Program-made: the position numbers and the translations under genes
NCBI GenBank assembly: GCA_003535395.1
Contig: DOHE01000183.1
Location: forward strand, 882-7,231
Direction: 5' to 3'
DNA length: 6,350 nucleotides
Source: Clostridiales bacterium
GTDB lineage: Bacteria; Bacillota; Clostridia; UBA8921
The notes under the pieces: model-generated
Told to the model about the DNA's origin: nothing
Database searches by the model: none
What the model saw: only the letters and a program-made list of their open reading frames with translations
In this document: piece after piece, positions 1 to 6,095 of the stretch
Layout of the letters: the number at the start of each line of letters is the position of its first letter
How positions within the stretch are numbered: position 1 is the stretch's first letter

Positions 1-1
1 G

Positions 2-655
2 GACGGGTTGGCTGCAGGGATCTCCACCATCTCTTCCTTTTCACTGTTTATCGTATCCATCATGCTGGGACGCTGGGAGGCAGCCATATTCACTGCTGCA
101 CTGGCCGGTGCCATACTGGGATTTTTGCCCTACAACTTCAACCCGGCAAAAATATTTATGGGAGATACCGGTTCCACCTTTTTAGGATTCACTTTGGGTG
201 TGATTTCCATCCCGGGGACTCTTAAAAGTTTTACGGTGATTGCAGTCGCAGTTCCGCTTCTGGCGCTGGGGCTTCCCATATTTGACACAATTTTTGCTGT
301 GATCCGCAGAATACGGGCGGGAAAACCCATCATGTCTCCCGATCGGAATCATCTGCATCATAAACTGATCGACCTGGGCCTGACTCAAAGGCAGACGGTG
401 GTCATCATGTATATCCTGAGTGCTCTTTTGGGACTCAGCGCCATCGTGCTTGCAGACAAGGGGGCTCTCAGTGCCATTGTACTGGTAGTAGCCGTGATGC
501 TGTTTATCGGTGCAGGAGCTTTCCTGCTTCCGCAGGCGACCCGAGGCGGTCTTGCCGCCATTGCTTCACCTCCTCAGATCCCTGCAGAACCTCTTGATGC
601 CGGCCCGGATAATGCAAACATCGATCCGGCGAAGGAGGAGACTTCCGTTGAATAA
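2..655 (+). CDS. wecA: Undecaprenyl-phosphate GlcNAc-1-phosphate transferase (WecA/TagO family), 5'-truncated by window edge
   Basis: This integral membrane enzyme of the MraY/WecA family transfers GlcNAc-1-phosphate from UDP-GlcNAc to undecaprenyl phosphate, the first lipid-linked step for teichoic acid or other surface glycans. The reading frame is open from the first bases of the window, so the N-terminal third or so is outside; 217 residues are visible. It opens with DGLAAG, part of the family's conserved NxxDGLDGLA-type segment. MGDTGS (visible residues 53-58) is the conserved cytoplasmic metal/catalytic loop, and PDRNHLHHK (113-121) is the His-rich loop typical of WecA/TagO rather than MraY. 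Hydrophobic helices alternate with these loops. The last ~40 residues are a Pro/Ala/acidic cytoplasmic-looking tail. The stop TAA overlaps the wecB start by 8 nt, implying translational coupling. The family is certain; WecA versus TagO usage (teichoic acid or other polymer) cannot be told from the window. Confidence 0.9.
   Translation, partial: DGLAAGISTISSFSLFIVSIMLGRWEAAIFTAALAGAILGFLPYNFNPAKIFMGDTGSTFLGFTLGVISIPGTLKSFTVIAVAVPLLALGLPIFDTIFAVIRRIRAGKPIMSPDRNHLHHKLIDLGLTQRQTVVIMYILSALLGLSAIVLADKGALSAIVLVVAVMLFIGAGAFLLPQATRGGLAAIASPPQIPAEPLDAGPDNANIDPAKEETSVE
632..638 (+). promoter_or_regulatory. Shine-Dalgarno site setting the wecB TTG start
   Basis: AAGGAGG lies 9 nt upstream of TTG at 648, inside the end of wecA. 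It is a near-perfect anti-16S match. It favours the TTG, which gives the family-typical N-terminus MNKIKIATVFGTRPE, over the upstream in-frame ATGs, which would add an Arg-rich stretch with no family counterpart. Confidence 0.8.
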
Positions 656-1778
656 AATAAAAATTGCCACAGTTTTCGGCACCCGGCCAGAAGCGACCAA
701 AATGGCGCCGCTGGTAAAGCTGTTTGCACTGGATCCCCGGATCCGGTCCTTAGTCTGCGTCACTGGACAACATCGGCAGATGCTGGATCAGGTGCTCAAC
801 AAACTGGATATCCTGCCGGATCACGACCTGAATATCATGCGTCACAGTCAAACCTTGGAATATGTGACCTCCAGGGTGCTTGAAGGTCTGTCCGCTGTGC
901 TGGCTGAGGAAAAGCCGGACCTGGTGCTGGTGCACGGAGATACCACCACGGCCTTTGCCGGATGTCTGGCAGCCTTTTACAATAAGATCCCTGTAGGGCA
1001 CGTGGAAGCTGGACTTCGTACTTTTGACAAGTATTTTCCATTTCCGGAGGAAATGAACCGAAAACTTGTGGACGCCATGGCAGATCTTTATTTCTGTCCC
1101 ACATCCGGAAACCGGGACAACCTGCTGCGGGAAGGCGTACCCGCAGACCGTATATGGGTCACAGGAAATACAGCGATTGATTTTTTGCGGTATACCGCAA
1201 AGGATCCTTATGTTTTTCAGTGCGGACCCTTAAACAATGAAGATTATTCGGGAAAACGGGTGCTTGCCGTGGAAATTCACCGCAGAGAGATCCTGGGACA
1301 GCCCATTCGGCACATCCTCAAGGCCTTGCGGAAAATCGCTGAGGAATACTCTGATGTCCGGATCATATGGCCGGTTCATCTGCACCCGGAGGTTAAGACG
1401 CCTGCCCGGGAAATACTGGGAGACGTTCCAAATGTGCTGCTGCTGGAACCTGTGGACGTGTTTGACATGCATAATCTGCTTCGCAGATCCTACCTGGTAT
1501 TTACCGATTCCGGCGGACTGCAGGAGGAAGCGCCTTCCCTGGGCGCTCCCGTGCTGGTAGCCAGGCGGGAAACAGAGCGGCAGGAGGCTGTGGATGCCGG
1601 AACCGTACGCCTTGCAGGAACGGAATATAATGGGGTGTATGATTCATTGAAATGTCTGCTGGATTCACCGGACGAACATGCAGCCATGGTACGGTCTGCC
1701 AACCCATATGGAGACGGGCGGGCAGCGGAAAAAATCCGGGATGCGGTTTTCAAATATTTCGGGATCGTTCCAGAGTGA
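648..1778 (+). CDS. wecB: UDP-N-acetylglucosamine 2-epimerase (non-hydrolysing)
   Basis: This cytosolic epimerase interconverts UDP-GlcNAc and UDP-ManNAc, supplying ManNAc for surface polymers such as the teichoic acid linkage unit (it is called mnaA in Gram-positives). The 376-residue length from TTG 648 fits the family (about 370-385). Visible hallmarks are FGTRPE (residues 10-15), VTGQHRQML, HGDTTTAF (96-103), GHVEAGLRT (around E120), FPEEMNRK (E134), VTGNT, an HRRE motif at H211 and TDSGGLQEEAPSLG near the C-terminus. By alignment from memory with E. coli WecB, D98, E120, E134 and H211 correspond to catalytic D95, E117, E131 and H213. The stretch VEIHRREILG departs slightly from the common TAHRRENxG. 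The start is a TTG backed by a strong Shine-Dalgarno site. The gene overlaps wecA by 8 nt and its stop lies 10 nt before atpB. Confidence 0.93.
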   Translation: MNKIKIATVFGTRPEATKMAPLVKLFALDPRIRSLVCVTGQHRQMLDQVLNKLDILPDHDLNIMRHSQTLEYVTSRVLEGLSAVLAEEKPDLVLVHGDTTTAFAGCLAAFYNKIPVGHVEAGLRTFDKYFPFPEEMNRKLVDAMADLYFCPTSGNRDNLLREGVPADRIWVTGNTAIDFLRYTAKDPYVFQCGPLNNEDYSGKRVLAVEIHRREILGQPIRHILKALRKIAEEYSDVRIIWPVHLHPEVKTPAREILGDVPNVLLLEPVDVFDMHNLLRRSYLVFTDSGGLQEEAPSLGAPVLVARRETERQEAVDAGTVRLAGTEYNGVYDSLKCLLDSPDEHAAMVRSANPYGDGRAAEKIRDAVFKYFGIVPE

Positions 1779-1782
1779 GGTG
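1777..1782 (+). promoter_or_regulatory. Shine-Dalgarno site setting the atpB TTG start
   Basis: GAGGTG overlaps the wecB TGA stop and sits 6 nt before TTG 1789. This spacing favours TTG 1789 over the in-frame GTG at 1780, which overlaps the site itself, and over ATG 1813, which lacks a comparable site. Overlap with the wecB stop suggests coupling of atpB translation to wecB. Confidence 0.65.
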
Positions 1783-1788
1783 CTAAAA

Positions 1789-2541
1789 TTGGGCGAACGA
1801 ATACTGGAAGCCATGACGCCAAAAAAAATATTCAGCATACAGCTGCCCGGGGTGGAGATCCCGGTCACGGATGTGGTGATCGTTTCATGGATCATTATGG
1901 CGGTGATCATCATACTGGCGCTTCTTTTTACATCCAGGCTCAAACTGGTGCCGGACAAGCGGCAGGCTGCCGTGGAAATCACGGTGGAAGGCCTATATAA
2001 TATGGTTAAAAATCAGACCGGACACCATTACGCCATGGTTGCACCTTACATCGGCACCATCCTTATTTTCCTGGTCATCTCCAATGTTGTTTCGATATTC
2101 AACATTTTGCCCGACTGGGAATACCTCCACCGGCTGACAGGGTGGAAGCTTCTGGATCATATCCCTACTCTCAGGATCCTGCCCCCCACCCGCAATGTGA
2201 ATGTGACCGCAGCCATGGGGATCATGTCGATTCTGGCAGTGATTATCTACAGTGTAAGAGCCAAGGGGGTTATCGGCTGGATCAAAAATTTCAAAAAGCC
2301 CATCGGCCTGATGATCCCCTTTAATATCCTGGATTATATTTTCAGGCCGGTATCCCTTTGTTTCCGGTTGTTTGGCAATATCCTGGGAGGGGTCATCATC
2401 ATGGAACTCATTTATATTGTGCTTCCTGTGGCCATTCCCGCGGCGCTCAGCCTGTATTTCGACCTTTTTGACGGATTGCTGCAGGCTTATGTTTTTGCTA
2501 TTCTGACCGCGATGTACATCGGAGAGGCGATTGAATCTTGA
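1789..2541 (+). CDS. atpB: ATP synthase Fo subunit a
   Basis: Subunit a is the membrane stator that forms the two ion half-channels facing the c ring. The product is 250 residues from TTG 1789, starting MGERILEAMTPKKIF. Hydrophobic segments are visible at roughly 26-46, 83-105, 137-157, 190-217 and 225-246. The conserved SLCFRLFGN segment carries R193, equivalent to the essential Arg210 of E. coli. The position matching E. coli Glu219 is Val202. The position matching His245 is an Asp in YFDLFDGLLQA, where many bacteria have Glu, so the polar channel residue is on the last helix. The C-terminal LQAYVFAILTAMYI is typical. The gene starts 10 nt after wecB and ends 14 nt before atpE. No atpI lies upstream. 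The family is certain; the start codon is likely but could be GTG 1780 or ATG 1813. Confidence 0.95.
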   Translation: MGERILEAMTPKKIFSIQLPGVEIPVTDVVIVSWIIMAVIIILALLFTSRLKLVPDKRQAAVEITVEGLYNMVKNQTGHHYAMVAPYIGTILIFLVISNVVSIFNILPDWEYLHRLTGWKLLDHIPTLRILPPTRNVNVTAAMGIMSILAVIIYSVRAKGVIGWIKNFKKPIGLMIPFNILDYIFRPVSLCFRLFGNILGGVIIMELIYIVLPVAIPAALSLYFDLFDGLLQAYVFAILTAMYIGEAIES

Positions 2542-2550
2542 AAGGAGTGA
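2542..2550 (+). promoter_or_regulatory. Shine-Dalgarno site of atpE
   Basis: AAGGAGTGA begins on the last base of the atpB stop region, with its AGGAG core 8 nt before ATG 2556. It is among the strongest sites within the atp genes here, which fits the need for many c copies per complex. It rules out an in-frame TTG at 2538, which would lie upstream of the site. Confidence 0.75.
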
Positions 2551-2555
2551 CAGAT

Positions 2556-2777
2556 ATGGAATCGATTGGATTACTGGCAGCCGGCATTGCGGTGCTCTCG
2601 GGAGTCGGGGCCGGAGTGGGCATCGGTATTGCCACAGGTAAAGCAACGGAAGCTATCGCACGGCAACCCGAAATGGCCAACAAAATCACAACGACTTTGC
2701 TTATCGGCGGAGCTATGGCTGAAGCCACCGCTTTGTATGGATTTGTTGTGGCCCTGATGCTTTTGTTTGTAAAATAG
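2556..2777 (+). CDS. atpE: ATP synthase Fo subunit c
   Basis: Subunit c is the hairpin proteolipid whose oligomeric ring rotates as ions pass. It has 73 residues and two transmembrane helices. Helix 1 carries an alternating glycine run (G16, 18, 20, 22, 24) used for tight helix packing in the ring. The polar loop is ARQPE (residues 35-39). Helix 2 carries the ion-binding carboxylate E56 in AMAEATALYG. Compared with the Na+ ring of Ilyobacter tartaricus, E56, T58 and Y61 match E65, T67 and Y70. The Na+ ligands Gln32 and Ser66 are replaced by I23 and A57, so H+ coupling is the better prediction. The gene follows atpB by 14 nt and is followed by a small hairpin before atpF. Confidence 0.96.
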   Translation: MESIGLLAAGIAVLSGVGAGVGIGIATGKATEAIARQPEMANKITTTLLIGGAMAEATALYGFVVALMLLFVK

Positions 2778-2780
2778 GGT

Positions 2781-2797
2781 CTGCGCCGGAGGCGCAG
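2781..2797 (+). other. Perfect 7-bp hairpin in the atpE-atpF gap
   Basis: CTGCGCC, a GGA loop and GGCGCAG form a perfect inverted repeat of 7 bp, six of the seven pairs being G-C or C-G. It occupies most of the 38-nt gap between atpE and atpF. No T-run follows, so an intrinsic terminator is unlikely and the downstream genes must be read through. A role in mRNA processing, 3'-end protection of the atpE message or tuning of atpF translation is possible but only inferred. Confidence 0.6.
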
Positions 2798-2815
2798 TGA
2801 AAGTGAAGTGAGAAT

Positions 2816-3298
2816 ATGTTTGTATTTGATTTGACTTTTTTTTGGACCCTCCTCAATCTTTTCATTTTGTATCTGGTTTTGAGGAAGTATCTCTTCCGCC
2901 GCGTCAATGAGATGCTGGAAAAACGGACCGAATCTGTAAGCAGTTCGCTTGAGGATGCCAGAAACAGGATGGAAGAAGCGCAGCGGACCCAGGAAGAAGC
3001 CCGGGCCACCCTTGCCGAAGCAAGGGAAGAATCTGCCCGTATTCTGGAAGAGGCCCGAATGAATGGGCGTCAGATTTATGATGATATAGTGAAAACAGCC
3101 AGAACAGATGCCGCGGACCTGATCCGTAAGACAACGGAAGCCATGGAGATCGACCGGGCGAGGATGGCCCGGGATATGTATGACCAGGTCGTGCGGCTCT
3201 CGCTTGCAGCTGCATCCAAAGTTGTAGAACAGAATCTGGATACAGTCAGAAACCGGGAATTGGTTGACAGGATCCTTAACGAGGAAGGGAACACATAA
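2816..3298 (+). CDS. atpF: ATP synthase Fo subunit b (peripheral stalk)
   Basis: Subunit b anchors in the membrane and runs up the side of F1 as a dimeric coiled coil that holds the stator still. The 160-residue length is normal (E. coli 156). It has one N-terminal transmembrane helix (about residues 1-22, [17 protein letters not shown]) followed by RKYLFRR. A long charged helical region rich in Glu, Arg and Ala runs from about 30 to 150 (for example [17 protein letters not shown]). The C-terminus [19 protein letters not shown] matches the usual delta-binding end. The ribosome site is weak (AAGTGAAGTGAG), so less b than c is expected. Its stop TAA shares its last A with the atpA ATG. No atpH follows, so its expected delta partner must be the delta-like domain at the front of atpA. 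Confidence 0.94.
   Translation: MFVFDLTFFWTLLNLFILYLVLRKYLFRRVNEMLEKRTESVSSSLEDARNRMEEAQRTQEEARATLAEAREESARILEEARMNGRQIYDDIVKTARTDAADLIRKTTEAMEIDRARMARDMYDQVVRLSLAAASKVVEQNLDTVRNRELVDRILNEEGNT
3285..3290 (+). promoter_or_regulatory. Shine-Dalgarno site of the delta-alpha fusion gene
   Basis: AAGGGA, within GAGGAAGGGA at the end of atpF, lies about 7 nt before ATG 3298. It supports real initiation at 3298, so the extended N-terminus is likely translated rather than being an over-called frame. Confidence 0.6.
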
Positions 3299-5166
3299 TG
3301 GAAGACATGGCAGTCATGACTGTCAGTTCAGCAATACCGCTGGAGCAGCATCAACTGGACAGGATCCGGGACAAGTACCGGGGAGACACTCCTGCAGACC
3401 GGATCATATTGAAACATATTCTGGAACCTGCTTTACTGGCAGGATTCAAAGTGTCCTTCGGGGGCAAAACATACGATTTTACTGTGAAAGGCCGTTTGGA
3501 AAGCATTCGCCGCAAGGCCTCGGGCATGAGCCGTATGGAGGAGGTCCTGGATCAGGATGCGCCCTTCAACTGGCTGGAAAACATGGATTTTTCCATGGAT
3601 CGGGCCGAACAGGAAGCAAAACTGCAGGCACAGGGGGAAGAAGAAATTCCCGCAGATGCCGGCGTTGAACAGATGGGAGAAATTTTCCGGAGCAAAATCG
3701 AGGGACTTGCGTTTGGACCAGTTCTCCGGGAAGAAGGAACGGTAAGAAAATCCTATGACGGCATTGCCCAGGTTTCCGGGCTGGAAGGCTGTATGGCCGG
3801 GGAACTGCTGGAGTTTGAAAACAATGTTTACGGCATGGCGCTTAATCTGGAAACGGATTATATCGGAAGCGTACTTTTTGGCAACGAACGGAATGTCGTA
3901 GAAGGATCTGCAGTTCGAAGAACCGGGCGTCCTGTGGAGGTACCGGCAGGTTCCGCTGTCCTTAGCCGCGTCTTGGATCCTTTGGGGAGGCCCCTTGACG
4001 GGAAGGCCCGGATCAAACCGGAAGCTTTCCGGTCGATCGAGAATCCGGCGCCTTCCATCCTGGACAGAAAGATGGTGGACAAACCGCTGCAGACCGGAAT
4101 CATGGCCATCGACGCCATGGTGCCCATCGGCAAGGGCCAGAGGGAACTTATCATCGGGGACAGGCAGACCGGTAAAACTGCCATTTGCCTGGATGCCATT
4201 ATCAACCAGAAGGACAAGGATGTGATATGTGTTTATGTTTCCATAGGACAAAAAGCATCGACCGTGGCATCTGTTGTGGATACCCTGGAACGCTTCGGCG
4301 CCATGGAATATACTGTGATCATCGCATCCAATGCCAGCGATGCACCGGCATTGCAATATATTGCTCCTTACAGCGGCTGTGCGCTTGCCGAGTATTTCAT
4401 GCTGGATCTGCATAAAGATGTTCTTATTGTCTATGATGATCTGTCCAAGCATGCGGTGGCTTATCGCACCATGTCTTTGCTGCTCAAAAGACCTCCGGGA
4501 CGGGAAGCCTATCCGGGAGATGTGTTTTACCTGCATGCGCGGCTTTTGGAACGGGCTGCCGCATTGAATGACGAACGGGGCGGGGGGACCATGACAGCCA
4601 TCCCTGTGATTGAAACTGTAGCGGGAGACTTGTCCGCTTATATTCCTACTAATGTGATCTCCATAACTGACGGACAGATCTATCTGGAATCCGATCTGTT
4701 TTTTTCCGGCCAGCGTCCTGCAGTCAACGTGGGATTGTCCGTGTCCCGGGTGGGAGGGACCGCTCAAAGAAAAGCCATGCGCAAGGTGGCAGCCTCCCTG
4801 CGGATCGATCTGGCCCAGTACCGGGAAATGTCTGTTTTTGCCCAATTCGGCTCGGATCTGGACAAGGTGACCCGGGACAGGTTAAAACAGGGGGAAAGAC
4901 TGGTAGAAACACTTAAACAGCAGCAGTATGCGCCCATGGCGATGGAGGAACAGGTTGCGGTGCTGTACGCAGCTGTCAACGGATATCTGATGCCATACCC
5001 GGTCCAAATGGTGAGCCGTTTCAATCAGGGTTTCGTGAAGTTTGTTCGGGACAAACGGCCTGAGATTTTCAGATCCATTGCCGAAACAGGGGAACTGACC
5101 GGCACTGCGATCCAAATGCTGGATAATGCGCTGGAAGCCTACCAGAAGGTGGCGGGCTATGTCTGA
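3298..5166 (+). CDS. atpA: ATP synthase F1 subunit alpha with N-terminal delta C-terminal-domain fusion
   Basis: The 622-residue product is about 120 residues longer than usual alpha subunits. Residues 5-73 read like the C-terminal domain of delta/[16 protein letters not shown], then [15 protein letters not shown] and TVKGRLESI, matching delta's SA-x-PLSEEQL, DPSLIGG and SVRGRLE elements. Residues 74-122 are an acidic linker. A complete alpha follows: N-terminal helix (about 123-137), beta-barrel (about 145-215), P-loop GDRQTGKT (287-294), Walker B LIVYDD (376-381) with [20 protein letters not shown] (399-408), arginine finger R484 in SVSRVGG, and a helical C-terminal domain to 622. Alpha binds non-catalytic nucleotides and supplies the arginine finger to beta. 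ATG 3298 overlaps the atpF stop by one base and has a Shine-Dalgarno site. The normal atpH gene and its N-terminal domain are missing. Alpha identity is certain; the delta-domain call rests on motif comparison from memory and needs a profile or structure check. Confidence 0.95.
   Translation: MEDMAVMTVSSAIPLEQHQLDRIRDKYRGDTPADRIILKHILEPALLAGFKVSFGGKTYDFTVKGRLESIRRKASGMSRMEEVLDQDAPFNWLENMDFSMDRAEQEAKLQAQGEEEIPADAGVEQMGEIFRSKIEGLAFGPVLREEGTVRKSYDGIAQVSGLEGCMAGELLEFENNVYGMALNLETDYIGSVLFGNERNVVEGSAVRRTGRPVEVPAGSAVLSRVLDPLGRPLDGKARIKPEAFRSIENPAPSILDRKMVDKPLQTGIMAIDAMVPIGKGQRELIIGDRQTGKTAICLDAIINQKDKDVICVYVSIGQKASTVASVVDTLERFGAMEYTVIIASNASDAPALQYIAPYSGCALAEYFMLDLHKDVLIVYDDLSKHAVAYRTMSLLLKRPPGREAYPGDVFYLHARLLERAAALNDERGGGTMTAIPVIETVAGDLSAYIPTNVISITDGQIYLESDLFFSGQRPAVNVGLSVSRVGGTAQRKAMRKVAASLRIDLAQYREMSVFAQFGSDLDKVTRDRLKQGERLVETLKQQQYAPMAMEEQVAVLYAAVNGYLMPYPVQMVSRFNQGFVKFVRDKRPEIFRSIAETGELTGTAIQMLDNALEAYQKVAGYV
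3310..3516 (+). other. Delta/OSCP C-terminal-domain-like segment inside atpA
   Basis: These are codons 5-73 of atpA. Compared by eye with E. coli AtpH, the order and spacing of SA..L.EQQL, K.....MAG..I..G and GSVRGRLERL are kept as [25 protein letters not shown] and [10 protein letters not shown]. In normal enzymes this domain joins the single delta to the C-termini of the b dimer. The helical N-terminal domain of delta (about 105 residues), which would precede it, is not encoded before it or in the overlapping atpF gene. Confidence 0.82.
3517..3663 (+). other. Acidic linker between delta-like domain and alpha
   Basis: These are codons 74-122 of atpA. Between residues 77 and 122 there are 13 Asp/Glu against 3 Lys/Arg, with a Gln/Ala/Glu-rich stretch ([14 protein letters not shown]). 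A middle patch PFNWLENM could form a short helix. I recognise no domain. It is long enough to let the delta-like part reach the b stalk from the top of F1; that reach is inferred. Confidence 0.6.
5146..5152 (+). promoter_or_regulatory. Shine-Dalgarno site setting the atpG start
   Basis: AAGGTGG lies 6 nt before ATG 5159, within the end of atpA. It favours ATG 5159 over ATG 5168, giving [14 protein letters not shown], the usual gamma N-terminus. Confidence 0.65.
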
Positions 5167-6073
5167 GATGCGGGATATCCGGCTCCGGATGAAAAGTATC
5201 CGGGATACACGGCAAATCACCAACGCCATGCGCCTCATCTCCGCTACCAAGCTAAGGAGGGCACGGATTCAGCTGAACCAGGCCTTTCCCTATTTTGACC
5301 GGGTTCGCAGGACCATGGCGGAGATTCTTCGGTATGCGTCCAGATGGGAAAGCCGTTATTTCAGCAAACCGGAACATGAAATGCAGGAGCATCTCAACCG
5401 GGGGATCATCCTGATCACCGGAGACAAGGGCCTTGCAGGAGCATATCACCATAACATTATCAAGCTGGCAGAAATGCTTGCGGAAAATGAGCCCAATCAT
5501 ATTTTGTATATCGTTGGACATATGGGAAGGGAGCATTTCATCCGGCAGCATTATCATGTCAATGAGGAGTTTGAGTACTCCATGCACAATCCTACCGCCT
5601 ATCTGGCACGGGACATGACGGATGTGATCATACGGGATTTCCTGAACGGAAAGCTGGACGAGGTTTATATCGCATATACCTATATGGTTTCATCCATCCG
5701 GCAGGAGCCGCGGGTCTTAAAACTGCTGCCTCTGGAATACACAGCCCTGAAATCAGAACTGGGACTGACCGGAGCGGATGCGACCCCTGGCCACGACACA
5801 TTTGAATATGAACCCACACCGGAGAAAGTGCTGGAGAAACTGGTGCCTAAATACGTGAAAGGTATTTTGTATGGAGTCATGGTCGAAGCGTTCACTTGCG
5901 AACAAAGCGCCCGGATGACCTCTATGAAAAACGCCACGGATAATGCAGACACCATGCTGGACAAGTTAAGGATGAACTATAACCGGACCCGGCAGGATTC
6001 CATCACCCGGGAACTTACGGAAATCACCAGCGGGATGGAAGGTCTGCTCGGGGAGTCCGGCAATTTGCAGTGA
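5159..6073 (+). CDS. atpG: ATP synthase F1 subunit gamma (central rotor shaft)
   Basis: Gamma forms the asymmetric coiled-coil axle that turns inside the alpha3-beta3 hexamer and couples c-ring rotation to catalysis. From ATG 5159 it is 304 residues, within the family range. The N-terminal helix is [25 protein letters not shown] followed by TKLRRA. The central Rossmann-like domain includes [14 protein letters not shown], where many homologues have SDRGLCGGLN. The C-terminal helix carries [17 protein letters not shown] and the near-terminal signature [11 protein letters not shown], here followed by Met instead of the usual Ala. The gene overlaps the atpA stop by 8 nt (ATG 5159 against TGA 5164-5166), so translation is probably coupled. 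Its stop lies 22 nt before atpD. Confidence 0.95.
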   Translation: MSEMRDIRLRMKSIRDTRQITNAMRLISATKLRRARIQLNQAFPYFDRVRRTMAEILRYASRWESRYFSKPEHEMQEHLNRGIILITGDKGLAGAYHHNIIKLAEMLAENEPNHILYIVGHMGREHFIRQHYHVNEEFEYSMHNPTAYLARDMTDVIIRDFLNGKLDEVYIAYTYMVSSIRQEPRVLKLLPLEYTALKSELGLTGADATPGHDTFEYEPTPEKVLEKLVPKYVKGILYGVMVEAFTCEQSARMTSMKNATDNADTMLDKLRMNYNRTRQDSITRELTEITSGMEGLLGESGNLQ

Positions 6074-6095
6074 TTGAGATTGGGGATGCGGGGAC

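Noticed and set aside
1612..1631. A perfect TATAAT at 1626-1631 inside wecB with a TTGCAG upstream, considered as an atp promoter.
   Set aside because: Only 8 nt separate the two elements and no -35-like hexamer occurs at about 17 nt. The bases encode conserved-frame residues (EYNG) of WecB.
1990..2002. A TATAAT-containing AT-rich stretch within atpB.
   Set aside because: It encodes LYNMV in subunit a and has no spaced -35 element. It is most likely coding coincidence.
2781..2815. The atpE-atpF hairpin as an intrinsic terminator.
   Set aside because: No T-run follows the stem, and atpF, atpA, atpG and atpD must be expressed from upstream.
3240..3330. A frameshift or broken atpH to explain the delta-like fragment.
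   Set aside because: The fragment begins with its own ATG and ribosome site directly at the end of a normal-length atpF. The frame stays open into alpha, and no delta N-terminal coding is seen in any frame nearby.
3264..3668. A 134-codon plus-strand frame overlapping the start of atpA, considered as a displaced delta N-terminal domain.
   Set aside because: Its translation is Gly/Arg/Ser/His-rich with no helical pattern or delta motifs, and it lies in the +1-type shadow of atpA.
3433..4845. A long open reading frame on the minus strand opposite atpA (about 470 codons).
   Set aside because: It lies wholly antisense to a conserved gene and its translation is rich in His, Gly and Cys without any recognisable domain. 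It is a by-product of atpA codon usage.
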